DNA of 64,000 nt from contig JAMQCK010000022.1 in the NCBI GenBank assembly GCA_024196135.1, forward strand, positions 1-64,000, read 5' to 3'. The notes below the pieces were generated by a model. It was not told where the DNA came from and ran no database searches. It saw only the letters and a program-made list of their open reading frames with translations. This stretch comes from Pleurotus ostreatus/Saccharomyces cerevisiae fusant. Lineage: Eukaryota > Opisthokonta. Below are positions 34,675-47,030 of this stretch, one piece after another. Position 1 is the stretch's first letter. Each line of letters begins with the position of its first letter. A program made the translations under genes and the position numbers.

Positions 34675-35316
34675 ATGGGCGAGGATGACTGGCCTTCGCC
34701 GCGGGAATCGTTGCTTGAGATAAACGGGCGAAGGAGAGGTTGGATATCTGGACTTTCGGCGCATATACTCGCAATCACAATGTAACGACACCTGTATTTG
34801 TATCCCTACGTACACCGCTTGCATCAAATGTCTTTTGCTCTGGCATTGTTTAAATGTGGCAATTCGGAGTTTGCCGGAATTGTGGTCACAAACAAGAGGG
34901 TCGTGACCTCTGTCTGGCTTGCGCTCTTCCTGAACCATCACTGGGACAATCAAATCGAAGATTCGATTCTAGCGCGCTTCCGTCTGCGTTGTGAATGGAG
35001 CTATCTAATTCCAAGCAATGATCTACCCTGTCCAAGTTGTAGCATAGGGGGACGGACTCACAAGCCCGATCAGCTTCTCAATATAGCCATGTCGCTGTGC
35101 TGAGAACACGCCGGCGCTCGAGGCAAGCGCCTTCGTTCTCTACGACCACCACCCCGCTATTTTCTCTCCTTTATACTGAACTCCGGGGGCTGGAGGCCCG
35201 TCGCTTCGCTTCAGCACCATTATACTGTAGACACTGAACGGGGCTTGCCCTTCATAATAGAGGTGCGCTGCCCTACTTTCGCTCTGCCGCTGCGACTGAA
35301 GTGCACTACAGGTTCA
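34675..35316. other. intergenic, no gene seen
   Basis: These 642 bases hold the 3' flank of the repeat-protein gene and the promoter of the membrane-protein gene at 35317. A short AT-rich element CTTTATACTG lies near 35170. No coding region is supported. Confidence 0.35.
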
Positions 35317-37663
35317 ATGAGGCGTGTGATCAACGCGGTGAGGGCTACGACCAGCCGAACCCACCTGCTTCGACGTGTCTCGTACGCGCTGCACGGCTTC
35401 CTCGTCGGCTTGCATCTCGCGCTGTTCATCCTCCAATTCTTCCCCATAGAGAAACTCGTCACCTTCCCCCTCACCGAAGACGATGATCCATCCGATACCT
35501 CCCTCTCTGTCGCGCTCACCATGTCGGGTACCATCTTCGCAACTGTACGTATTGCAAGCTGCGCGTCTTGTCCCCCGAGGTGCTTATGCGGAGCGCCCAC
35601 AGGTTTACGGCGCTCTCCTCATCTGGATCACTCAGAAGCTCGCGCTGCGGCGCTTGTTGACGAGCCGGCAGACGCTGACGGCGATGCACGATGAGTACAA
35701 TTCGTGGATCGGGATCGGCTCGGCGCTGTATACGCTTTATGGTCAGTTCAGGATACGGAGTGCGCTTCCGTGGGTTTTGTGTGTGACGGTGTACTTGATC
35801 AACATCACTGTTTTGCACATTGTCACGCCGTCCATGCTTTCGGTGCCCGTAGGATGGAGAAGCGCCATTGACCATGTCGCGACGCGTTTGGCGTATCCGG
35901 ATGTGGATGGTCTGCTTTAGTATGTCGGTTTTTGTGACGCCTCTGTGGGTAAGATCCCTGACTTGTTTCTACAGCCACGGTCAGTCGACCGAGGATGGCG
36001 CAGCAGACCTCTACCACGCTCTCTTCACCGACGCATCCAGCCTGCTCCCATACGTCGTCCTCTTCAATCCCGACGAAGCTCCGGGTCTGGCACATTCGAC
36101 CATCTACGACTTGCCTACGGTGGGGTCTGAGAGCGACAGCATTGCCATCGTTAACTCGACGATCTTTACGGTCACCTGCGGCAACCTGGACTCTTTGAAG
36201 CTGGAAGACTATTATCCTAAAGACGCTCGGGAAGTCTGGCATTACAATATCTCGCACGTGCTTCCAGACGGCACCAAACAGAAGCACATTCGCGTCAAAA
36301 ACATCTTGCGTGAGTTCCTATGTTTGCCTGACTGTAGACCTCGTTCACTGATCACCAACGAACAGCGAACAACGCACTCTCGCTGACCTGGCCAAACATA
36401 TCCGGTCACGACACACGTCCGGCATGGAACCGCAGCTTCTACGCCTACGGCACCTTCGACATCGAGGATAGCGAGGGCGAGCTCCTGCCCAACTTCACCC
36501 TCCCCCGCCGCGTCGCAGCCGGCGCACCCGTCAATATGTCCATCGTGGGTTGTAACTTGGAGGGTCAGCACTCGACTATTGGTGTGAATACGACAACGCG
36601 ACTGGCCGCATCGAGCGGGGTGTCATATTTGGCTAATTCGGCGGAATGGGCACCTTGGAAGCCTTTGGATCCTGCCCCTCCGGAAGATCTGAATATTCTG
36701 GATTTGGTGCGTGCTAGCACGTTTGACAGGCTCTTCGTCTTGCTTCCGGGCTCATGCAACGATGCAGTGGACGACAGCCATGTCCAAGCAGTACGAGACG
36801 CACTTCAGTCTAGGCGCGTCGAAGAGGTATAACCTAGGGTTCATGGATAAGTATGGCAGACGATGTAGGCCGTCCTTCATAGCCATTGACGCTCTATTTA
36901 GATACCTTATCTCGCGACTGAATCTTGCCCTTCCGAGCTATACTGAAGCTCGCGTGCCTCGGGGTCGCGTGAAGCTGCACCGACTTCAGAACGCGCTCAG
37001 TGAGCTGGTCGCTGCGTACTTTTGGTCGAGTAGGTTTCTCCTGTATCCCCGCTATAATCTTGCGATTGACACGAATGGCAGTGAACCAGGTAAACGTCGA
37101 CAATCAGTATGGTATCGAGCGCACGAGCGAGACGGAGACATACGTCCCTCAGACTGTCCGGATACTACGCGTGCGTCTCGCTATTCGTCATCATACCGCC
37201 CACTAATCATCCCTCCAAGCTCAACCGCATGTCCATCCTCATTGGCTTCTTCGTCTCCCTCATGCTCATGCTCCTGAACTTTCTCCTCGTTCGCCCTCGT
37301 CGGTCGCGCACCAGGGGTGCCGTCGACGTGCTCGACTCCCTCGGTCTGCTGCAGACCATCTGGTTCGTGCGCGGTCGTCCTGATATCCTCAGTACCGTCG
37401 GCCGCGTCGACCGCCCGGAGGAGCTTCGTTTGCGGGAAGCAGGCATGTTCGTCCTTGAGCCAGATGTTCGGAGGTCCATCTGCGTCGGTAGCGGTACGGA
37501 GGAACCGATCCCGCTCACGTTAGTGTCGTCGGAGTCGCCGTTGACGGATAAGTGGAGGGAACGGGAACGGGAGCTGGAGCTTGAGATGGCTCAGGTCGAG
37601 AGAGATGTAGACGAAGTACTGTCGCCCCATCAGTGGGAGCCCTCTAATTCCAGTCACTACTGA
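35317..37663 (+). CDS. multi-pass membrane protein of unknown function, copy A
   Basis: Eight exons: 35317-35544, 35603-35919, 35975-36309, 36366-36706, 36768-36850, 36902-37029, 37082-37170, 37220-37663; 654 residues. Hydrophobic segments include RVSYALHGFLVGLHLALFIL, a span around GTIFATVYGALLIWI, one in ALPWVLCVTVYLINITVLHI, and a C-terminal span in LNRMSILIGFFVSLMLMLL. Between the third and last spans lies a region of about 350 residues with several N-glycosylation sequons (NST, NFT, NMS, NTT), so it is probably extracytoplasmic. After the last span a cytosolic tail contains DVLDSLGLLQTIWFVRGRPD. I recall similar proteins as an expanded, uncharacterised family in mushrooms. The second copy lies at 48019 with the same exon structure. 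Confidence 0.8.
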
Positions 37664-38229
37664 TTATCCGCATTGTGTGAGCGAACTACTGTAGTTATCG
37701 TCTGAGTTTGTGGACTGTAAGTATCTGGCTTACCGCCGGTATCAGGAATTTGTACGAGCCGCTGAGCTCTCACATAAGCAGGAAGCACAAACTTTGACCC
37801 TGGGGAGATGTGGCGCTCGAGGCCCAGTCAGTGTGTGGCGCCCAAGCCTCAGGTCGACTAGCCATTTTGCAAGCTTCCACTTCAGACTTCACTGCCAGCG
37901 CACACACTGCGACCATGATCACACGCACGCAACAGAGAAGTGAAAACCCAGATCCAATTATTCGGTGGTACCGTATCCATCTAAGTGAGCAAGGTCATCC
38001 ATCTATGCGCAATCCATCCTCCGTCGTAGCGACCGCGAATAAAGACAGGACGGCTGCATCCGTGCGGACGAATGCATACCGAGGGATCGTTGATTGACTC
38101 AACCGAGAGGCGGTTGAGATACCCAACAACCCCCTTCATGACAAGCACCCAGCTCGAGCCCCATCATGACAAGCCCTGCAGCACGCACAGCGCGCGGCAA
38201 GCATTCTAGCCGTCTAGTTCTCCTCGAGT
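37664..38229. other. convergent intergenic region, no gene seen
   Basis: These 566 bases lie between the ends of membrane-protein copy A and the desaturase gene. No coding region or RNA is supported. Confidence 0.4.
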
Positions 38230-39962
38230 CTAGTTGCCCTCAAGCTCGATGCCCGAGTCCGACGCGGCGCCCTCCGAGTCCCAGCCCTTGCCGTCCTTGT
38301 ACACCGGCCTCGCCGCCGCCAGCCCCTGCGCATTCTTATAAAACACCACATCGCCCACATCCTCAATGAACTTGCACTCCCGCCACACCCTCAGCACCTC
38401 CGACCAGCCGCCGGGGTTGCCCTTCTTCAGGACGACGCCCTTCGCGGCCATGCCCTCGCGGATCGCCTCCGTCGCCTCCCACGCGTGGTAGTGCGGCATG
38501 CGGCTCGCGACGTGGTGCGCGACGTGCGTCTCGGAGATGCCGTGCGTCGCCCACGCGCCGAGCCAGGCCCAGAGCGCGCCCGCGCCGCCGAGGAGGTCGC
38601 GGTCGACGGTGGAGAGCGCGCCGCGGGGGAAGGTGAAGGCGCCGGCGCGGTAGTGGGGGAGGAGCGGGTCGGTGTGTTGGAGGAAGGTGATGAGGACGAG
38701 CCAGTGGTTGACCCTGGGGGGATGGTTAGTAGGTGGAAGAGGGTGGTGGGAGGAGACGTACCAGAGGTAGGGCACGAGGTAGGTGCGGAAGACTTGGGCG
38801 AAGCCGTAGGTGCGAAGGGCGGCTACGACGACGGCGAGCCAGATGGCAATGCCGGCGTTCGAGCGCATGATTTGACCGTATTGGCTCGGCGAGAAGATGA
38901 CGGATTTCGGGTTGAAGTCTAGCGAATTATGAGGAATAGAACTTGATAATAACGACTCTGCTTACGGTTCGTGCCCGTGGGGTACCTCCTCTGTCCTGAG
39001 GCGTTCCACAAGGTGTATGCCCACCAGCCCATGAACTGGGAGAAGTTTAGCAACAATTCTGAAGCAAGGACTGCGACGCCACATACCAGGTACCCAAACA
39101 TGGGCATGAAGACAGCACCGAGGGGCGAGTCGCCGACAGCATCCCAAAGCTCTTTCGAGACCGCCTTGCGTACTTTGGAGCCGAGCGTCTCCTCGCGCAG
39201 CGCAACACCGTCCAAGGGCTCCTCGTCGCCAATGGGCGCGCCGAGCGGAGGGAGACCCAGCTCCGCACGCGTACGCGGGACATAGACCTGCTCCTGCGTT
39301 ACATGGGACGTCGAGGCGTGGTGCTTCGCGTGCGAGATGCGCCAGGCCTGATAGGGGACACCGAGGCTAAAAGACAAGCGGGTCAATTAGAAGGCTGCTA
39401 ATCTCCCTCCGTAACATCACATACGCGGAGTGGAGCACCCATCCGACGACGTCGTTGACGATGCGGTACGACGAGAAGGCCTGGTGGCCGGCCTCGTGTG
39501 CGATGATCCAGAGACCGGTCGCGAAGAGGCCAGTGAAGTAGCCGTACGCGCCCCAGAGGGCGGTGCGCGCGGCAGGGAGGAGGTAGGTGGCAGCCTCGCG
39601 CGTGAAAAGGGCGGGTGGCAGGAGTTCCCGCAGGGTGTCCGGGATGGGGACGGTGCCTGCCAGCAGCCTGGCGTCGGCAGCAGTCGCGCCTTTGTAGAGG
39701 AGAGCGATGATAGCAAGGTCCTGCACACTGGAGGGGCGTTAGCATGTGAAAGGGAAAACACATGCGAACACGCACATGTACAGCGACGACCGCAGGGTTG
39801 AACGCTCGAAGCAGTGGGCACTACGATAGTGATAAGCCAGCGCTCTACAAGGTCTCCTGCGAGCACGTACGGGATCATGCTGAGGAGCTCCTTCACAGAG
39901 ACCTCGGGCACCACGTAGTCCTCCAACTCGCTCGTGTTGTACTGATCATTTTGGGAGGCCAT
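38230..39962 (-). CDS. delta-12-type fatty acid desaturase
   Basis: Six exons: 39871-39962, 39776-39820, 39425-39727, 38966-39366, 38762-38918, 38230-38713; 493 residues. The three histidine boxes that hold the di-iron centre are present: HEAGHQ, HAKHH and, near the C-terminus, HVAHH. The start of the mature core (IPAHCFERSTLRSSLY) and IVNDVVGWVLHSALGVPYQAWR match membrane-bound Fad2-type desaturases of the ER, which insert the second double bond into oleoyl chains. Hydrophobic pairs around FTGLFATGLWIIAHEAG and the segment VCGVAVLASELLLNF fit the usual topology. The tail is longer than usual, with an acidic end. Whether it is a delta-12 or delta-15/bifunctional enzyme cannot be decided here; delta-12 is the most common basidiomycete form. 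Confidence 0.9.
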
Positions 39963-41088
39963 CGTAAACGAAAGGATACGGAGACGTCGTGAGGGTATGG
40001 AATGTCCTGCCGCGCGTTGTCGTCGAGTTCAACGACGAGAAAAAAGACGGAAAAAAACCACGACGGGGGACCTTGCAGATGGTGGATGCGGACAGGGTAG
40101 GAACGAATCGCGGGGTGCCGGTTTTGTACCAGGGCCTCGCCGCAACGGATAGGGGCCGCGCTGAATGAAAACTGTCCTTTTTGATGGGGCGCGTTGGGGA
40201 TATGTGCGTGGCACATTGTGGGGCCACAATTCGGAAATCCGGACGTCCGTCTCCTGCGTCCGCCTCCCATTCACTTGGAAAATCCCTCTCATATAAGCAC
40301 GGAATATCTGGGAATATTTAGAGGCCGCTGGGCGCTCGAGGGAGGCTCAGGACTACGACCACTGCAAGACGCGTCGATGACGCGTCGTGGCGGAAGACAT
40401 CGTGATCGGCCTTCTTCGACCTTGGCAGGTGATCACGACAACCATCACAATCACACGATCACCACGTGTGCTGTGACAGTTCATGTTCGTCCGTCACACA
40501 AGTCACTGTGTTTCGACAGATCCTGCTCACCAGTCCTGAGGACAGCTTTGCTAGAGTGCAACGTCACCGAAGAATGGGCTATGCGCTCTATCCAGAGAGT
40601 TTTCGTCTGTATAATGGGCACGCGACGCAAACATGTTCTCCACTAATTACGATGTCTGTCCTCCCCTCAGCTCAACCACAAACTCCATGCTTGATGAGCT
40701 ACCCATCGAGAGCGACGACATCGCGAGTCAACTTGCTGTGCAGTAATCACGGCCTAGCGTAGTCGAAATGAAGCCCTTGGCGCTGCTCCTCGGTGGGGCA
40801 GCATATGCATGTCTGTAGCCTACAGCTACCGCCACTCTCGCATGGGAAGATGGGTTTGTGTCTGAAGGAAGTTGCTACCCCCCAGGTGAACCTAGGTGAA
40901 GTGATATGTAGGAAGAACTGATCTGGTCATCGGGCGGACACACCACTTTGCCGTCGTCCGAGCTCACGGCGCCAAAACCCGTTGAAAGGCAGTTATTCCA
41001 GCCTTGGCCAGACGGGGTAGTACGACGGAAATGCTTCAGAAATGCTTCAGAAATACATATTCATTGATACACATACTGCGCTCCAAGC
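39963..41088. other. intergenic, no gene seen
   Basis: These 1.13 kb contain the desaturase promoter at the left and the 3' flank of the Zn2Cys6 gene at the right. A short direct repeat (GAAATGCTTCA, 41029-41050) is visible. Open frames are short and have no family pattern. Confidence 0.4.
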
Positions 41089-44054
41089 TCATATACCAGC
41101 AAACCCATCTCCCCACCCCATCCCCGTACTTCCCATCGCACCCCCTCCATGCAGAAATTCCGTCAGCTCCGCCTGGAAGCTGTTCGCGAAGAAGTCGCCC
41201 AACCCAGGCGCCTGCGCCTGGATGAGGGTGTCGTACACACCGCCTTCCATTGGAAGGTAGGGCGGAGGGCCCGGTAGATCAAGTCCCTGCCCATTCACGC
41301 TTGCGGAGGTCACACCCCCGGCGAGGCTGCTTCCCACACCCGGCTGCCCCGTACCCTCCCTTATTGCGACGGTCGCGAGCTCGTACAGCATGTTTGGGCC
41401 GCAGACTGACCCCGCACCGCGCGGCGGGTCGGCGTACTGGAGGTGAGATGAATGTGTTAGCGGCGGAACGATCGCGGTGTCGTACAATCGCGGTTTTGTC
41501 GTACGATGGTCGGATGGGGATGAGGATGACAGCACGTACCATCGTGCTCCCAATCGCCGCCGCCTCCGGCCTACTATTGAGCACGGCAGCGGTCTGCGCG
41601 AGCGCGTTCTGCCACGCGCGGGCCTTTGGCCACAGGTCCTTCGCATTGTTGAGCATGTCGAGCGCGCGGTGGAATATCGTGCGCGCCTGTGGGGCGAGGT
41701 CGGGGGAGACTGTGCATAGGGTAAAGCATATCTGTCAGTGGTCGTACGATCCGCGCTTCCGAGGCCACGTACGCTGCGGCCATTTGCAGAGGTAGGAAGC
41801 GAGGGAGCCGCAAATATAGATGCAGAACACCTGTGGGTTACATAGTTATGGTGTGTATGGGTATGCAGAATCACGCTGGAGATACTCACGATGATGGGAG
41901 GGAAGCCCTGGGGGCAGAGCGGGAACGACGCGTCGAGCTGCTCGTACAGCCTGCGGACGTCAGAGAACAGCTCTTGCGCCATGTTGTGCCAGTACGAGGC
42001 GGGCGCGAGGCTCCATTCCTCGGATGGCAGGTCCTGCTTGCTGACGATGCCGACCGCGACCGCCATATAGCTGACGCGGGGATCAGTTGTATGACACGCC
42101 GAGACGGTAGTGTTTGACGCACGGGAGGTAGACCCTGCGCACGACGACATTGCTCATGCGGAGCACGAGCACGATCGAGAGGTACGCCTGAACATGAAAA
42201 CGTGATCAACACGTGGTCCCCATCCTTCCCGCCAAGAGAAAAACTCACCAAATCCATCGCCTCCGCCCTATACCCCCGCCAATTCTGCACCGACCACTGG
42301 TGCCTCGCCGGCAGCTCCCTCTCAAACCTCCCCAGCGCCTCGCACAGCCTCGCAAAATCGCTCCCCGCATCCCACGGCGGCAAGGGCCGCTCGCTCGCGC
42401 CCACGCGCCCACTACTCGCGGGCAGGTCGTTCTCCCACTGCACCGCGCGCCGCGCGACCTGGCCCCAGAGGTTGTGCGTCTGGATGAGGGTGGCGAAGAG
42501 GGAGCGGTCGGGCGCGGTGGCGAGGGCGGGGTCGGCGAGGGCGGGGGCGGTGCCGGCGAGGGCGGCGCGCGCGCCGGGGGCGGGGAGGGTGCCGAAGGCG
42601 AAGTCGGACTCGGAGCAGGGGAGGAGGGCGGTGATTTCGGGGCGGGCGAAGGCTGGGGGGTGGTTGATGCCGGCTTGGAGGTTGGCTTGGTCTGGAGGGG
42701 GAAGGTGAGAGGGGGTAGGGGGTTGGGAAGGGGAACGTACTTTCGACCATCCAGAAGGTGCGCCGTGCTACTTCGGACTTGATGATAGTGTCCTCGGAAG
42801 CGTCTGGAGGTACGCGGTAGGTTTCTTCCCGATGCAGACGAAGGTAGCCAGCCACTGGAGGCGATAAGTTGTCACGAACATGGTTTATAGATATTAATAG
42901 CGGCTGACTTCGTACTGCTATCCCAAGGTGCATCTTGGATTGCTCAGTCAGGGTCACGATGCAGCGATTGACCTCACTCACAAAACTCTTGTCATTATCA
43001 GCCTGTCCCCATTCTGCCGTGGATAAAATGAACTGAAGGAAATCCAGGTCAGTACAGACGTAGGACCTGAAGTCGCAATATCTTACAAAGGCTTGAGTGC
43101 GCTCCAATGTCGGCTTGTACATCTCAGTCGGTACCATGCTTTCCGCTTGCTTCAAGAACACCTCCGTTGCTTTGCTGCCGTCCCCGTATCTGCGTACCAA
43201 GCTCGGTGTAAATCGCGCAGATACGCTCAGGATGGCTAGCAAGAGGAAGACGGGGACGGAGTCTGGTTCTTTCGATAGGCGCTCGAGGAACATGGATTTG
43301 GGGATGAAGCCTGAGTAACGTGTTTAGCACGTAGAGCGAGGCGCGAGGTGGAGGAGTACCAAGTTGGAAGTACGATGTCATAAAGGCCTGACAGGCCTCG
43401 TTGAGCTCTGCGATGGGCGGTAGTAGGCTGCCTTTGACAAGGTTGACAGAGGGTTCTGGTGTGACGGAGATCTCCCTGAAGCCAGCTCTTGAGAGATTAT
43501 TGATCGAAAGAATTCAACGACATACGGTTCAGGATACGGTCTCTTTCTGGCAGACTTTGTCCTGGGATGGGTGTGAATGAGGGTAGCGAGTGGTAAGGTG
43601 CCTCAACGCACGTAGGGTTGGCCCTGACTCTCCCGGTACGGTACTGCAATCATACTGCAGTCAGTCATGGTATTTACTGCATAGTATAGTTCTACGCACC
43701 TCCCGATCGGACGAATCCTCCCCCCTCCTCGGGAAGAAGCTGCCGCGAGACGTGTCCTCAATCAGCTTCACCTCACTCCCCATCGCATTGTAGTACGCAC
43801 CACTCTGATGCCTCCGCAGGCCCCGCGTCCCTACAGCTCACACACGGCGGCGTCGCGTTCTCATGTACGCATTTCGAGCGTAGGCGCCGACATCTGCAGG
43901 GCGTCTAAGGTGATTGTGGCGGAGCTACGCGGTCAACAGGTGCTTGCCTCTTGCATGCGACTGATCCACGCTTGAGCTTGACGGGGGGCGGTCTCGCAGA
44001 GGTGCCTGAGGTGGAAGGGGAGAGGGAGGGACGATCGTCCGAGGGGGTCGACAT
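41089..44054 (-). CDS. Zn2Cys6 transcription factor with fungal-specific TF domain
   Basis: The start is 44054 and the first exons are 43948-44054, 43801-43893, 43700-43739 and 43526-43643; further exons continue to a stop at 41089-41091. The N-terminus carries the binuclear zinc cluster: CKRCRRLRSKC from exons 1 and 2, CVSC from exon 2, and the sixth cysteine on a codon split between exons 2 and 3 (ASEC), followed by FFPRRGEDSSDRE. The first intron (43894-43947) needs a GC donor. The middle region (ELNEACQAFMTSYFQLGFIP, then LERLSKEPDSVPVFLLLAIL, and MHLGIAVR after a WG motif) fits the fungal-specific transcription factor domain. A long Pro/Ala-rich segment and further helices complete the protein. 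It should bind CGG-type half-sites in the nucleus; its targets are unknown. Confidence 0.82.
43894..43947 (-). other. GC-AG intron inside the zinc cluster
   Basis: On the minus strand the exon ends CAAGAG, the intron starts GCAAGC and ends CTGCAG (54 bp). Its removal gives CKRCRRLRSKC, the conserved zinc cluster. No GT donor in the vicinity gives this join. Confidence 0.7.
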
Positions 44055-44534
44055 GGTGTACACTGTACAGGAGGAGGTGGCTGGCAGGCAGGCCGGATCG
44101 GCCGCAATCAATTCGCGGCAGGCATTAGGGCGTGGGAGCCACGTGTGCGCAAAGTTCAACTCACGTTCGAATCTGGCTTCATAGGTCAGACGCAGGAAAG
44201 AGCGGGGCGATTCGAGCAAGGGGATTCCGCTAGTGCGCAGCAAGATTATACTTCACGAGTTCGACCTGAAGCCTTGCCAATTGGAGGGAACAATATACAT
44301 CTGAAGGTGCGCCTCTTAGCTTCCTTTTGTCTGCAAGAGGTGAATCCAACGGAACAGAGTCAGTGGCATCGAAACCTCTGCTACAATTAGCACAATTGCA
44401 CGTCGCGGCGATGAGGGGTTTAGACCAACGATTCCATCCAGAAAGCAAGCTATGATACATTGGGTTGTACAAACAGGCAAGATACATCCAGGTCCTCAAC
44501 ATGTCGTGCGAAATCATCGTCAAACAACGACCGT
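44055..44534. other. spacer between HAM1-like and Zn2Cys6 genes
   Basis: These 480 bases lie downstream of the HAM1-like gene and upstream of the transcription-factor gene, both on the minus strand. They should contain a terminator and the regulator's promoter. No coding region is seen. Confidence 0.4.
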
Positions 44535-47030
44535 TCACGCCGTCAACGCATCGAACGCATGGCTGCGCCAGCCCTCCTGCTGCCGCTCCACCGCCTCCTT
44601 CTCCTCCTTCCTTGCCTTGAAGGTCTGCGCCTTCCTTACGCCCTCCTTCTTCACCTCCTCCACCTTCCCATTCGCATCCGCCACCGGCTTCTTGTCCTGC
44701 GGCCTCTCCCCGCCAAGCGGCCCGCTGAACGTCCCCGCCGGCCCCCGCTTGTCCCCGCTGATGATCTGCGGCTCCGCGCCCATCGCGAACGCCTTGTCCG
44801 AGCGCGGGTCGTCCTTCACCACGCCCGTCCCCGTCGCGCGCCACCCGGTGAGCGGCCCCGGGCCCGGCAGCGAGCGCAGGTGGCCGATCTCGGAGACGGT
44901 CGCGCCCGCGTACGCCGCCGCGGGCGAGAGGCCCGTGTCGAGGAAGACCTTCGCGCGCTTGTGGATGTCGTACGCGGTGCGGTCGAGGAAGGCGAGCGCG
45001 AACTCGAGCTGGTCGCGCAGCGCGCCCTCGAGCGCCTTGCGGACGCGCTTCTTGATCGTGCCCTTGAAGGCGCCGACGAGGAGGGAGTGGTTGGTCTTGT
45101 GCGGCTTGATGTCCATGTCGTCGGAGAGGTTGAGGGTGACGCGCTCGATCTTGAAGAAGCCGCCGTGGCGCTCGCGGCCGGCGGTGTCGGTCGTAGGGAG
45201 CATTGAGAGCGAGATCTCGGCGTCGACGCCGCGAGGGGGGAGGGTGACGTCGACGAGGCCGGTGAACTTGTTCGGGGCAATGGCGGAGTGCTCCTTCTGC
45301 TCGTGGTAGAACGAGACCTCCCTGAGATGAAGCTGGACACCCTGAAGCTGGATGGTGGTCTGCGCGCTCGCTGAGGTGTGCGCCTCCTGCCCGGGCACGT
45401 CCTGCGTGCTATCGGCCTCCGCGGTGGTCTTGATGTGCGCATGCCCGGGGAGGATGCGCGCGGACTCGATGTTGAGGTTCTCGAGGACGAAGTCGACCTC
45501 GGGACTGGTGTACTCGGTGCGCGGGATGGGGATGTCCTTGAGGAGGCCGAAAACGCGAGGGAGGTAAACGTTGAGCACATCCTGCCAGATCCACGACGCC
45601 TGCGTCAACGACGATGTTGACACGTCCGTCTGCGCCTCCGCCAGGTCGCGCCCGAGACGCGCATGGGCTTCCACCAACCTGCGCACGTCCTGGTCCGCGC
45701 GAATGCGGTCACCAATCTCGTTGAGCTCCGCCTTGACGCCGTTGAGGTCCGCGACCCACTTCCGGCGCTGCTCCGAATCCTCGCTCATGAGCGTCTCCCA
45801 GCGCTGGCGGAGGTGGTCGCCCTCGCGCGTCGACTGCTCGGCGCGCACGAACTCGACGTCATCGAGGCTGTGTTGCACGTAGGAGAGGTAGTCGTCGACG
45901 AACTTGTGCAGCTCGGGGTCGTTGTGGATGTCGTTGGCGCAGCGGCGGACGGCGGCGAGCAGGTCGTTGAGGGACTTGCCACCGGCGAGGCGCTCGATGA
46001 AGGTGCGGATCTGGCGGATGGAGGAGGGGATGCGGCCGGTGGGGTCGTCGACGAAGGTCTCAAGCGAGTCGGACTTGGCGGTGTCGACCGTCTTCGAGTA
46101 CCACTGGCGGGTGAGGTCGAAGATGGTGCTGAGGGCTTCGTGGTACTGCGGGTCGCTTTGCGCGCGCTTGACGGCCTGTGGGTCATGGTGAGCATATGTC
46201 ACTAAGCTAGGGTGCTGGACTTACGTTCTCCAACGCGCCTACTAGGGCGTTCGTCGCCGCATCCCCATGCCGCTGTACGGCCGCCTTCGTGGACTGATGC
46301 GCGCCGATCGTCTTCGAGCCAACCTCCTTCGCAGTCTCCATGTTGCGCTCGAACTTGGCGCGCGTGTCGAGGTCCTCCTGGCGCACGTCGCCCGTCCGTC
46401 CGAGCGGGTCGCGCTTGCCCTCCTGCACCTCATCCTCCGTCTGCCTTAGCGTCTCCTTCGTGACGCGTGCGCGCTCCTCGACGTCCTCAGCCCGATCAGC
46501 GAGGAAGAGGCGGAGGAACGACGCGAGGTCAGCGAAGAGAGACCCGCCCTCGCCGTGCACGTTGCCGAGGAAGACGTGGATCAGGGTGCGGATGGCGCTG
46601 GACAGCCTCTGGGCGTCGTTGGCGACCGGGGTGTCCTTCGGCTGCTTCGCGATCTCAGCAGCTACGCCGCCCGCGAGTTCGCCTTGCGACAGATTCCAGA
46701 TCGCGTCCTGCACGATGTCGTCTCCTGCGCGCTCGCGTGAGCGTACATCAAGGATTGATCTGGAGGGAGCGTACCATTCTTGTTCTTCCCAAAGACCTGA
46801 TAGGCTTCGAGAATGCCGCGTACGTCCTTTGCGAGACGCAGGCCGTACTCGCTGAGCTTTCCCTCGAGGTCAGCGCTTTGCGCCTCGAGTTGGATGACGG
46901 GTGACTTGAGGAGCCAGTCGATTGAGCCGTTAATCTGCGCCTGGCTGGGCAGCTTGCCGGCGTCGAGCGCAGCCGCTACTGCGGCGACGTTGTCGATGGA
47001 GAAGTTCTTGAGAGAAGTAGAGGGGTCCAT
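44535..47030 (-). CDS. HAM1-like protein (BPI/LBP-like lipid-binding fold)
   Basis: Exons 46775-47030, 46225-46724 and 44535-46175 give 798 residues. The N-terminal part is helical and rich in Glu, Arg and Ala, with a long coiled-coil-like stretch (AEDVEERARVTKETLRQTED and onward). The C-terminal half has alternating hydrophobic strands: VDFVLENLNIESARILPGHA, IQLQGVQLHLREVSFYHE and FTGLVDVTLPPRG. I recognise this as the HAM1-like N- and C-terminal domain pair found across fungi, related to the BPI/LBP lipid-binding fold. The tail after about residue 680 is Gly/Lys/Glu-rich and disordered. It has neither signal peptide nor membrane span. Lipid binding or transfer is inferred from the fold; the biological role is little known. 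Confidence 0.85.

Noticed and set aside
44460..46205. long plus-strand frames opposite the HAM1-like gene
   Set aside because: They are shadows of a strongly biased minus-strand coding region whose family is recognisable.
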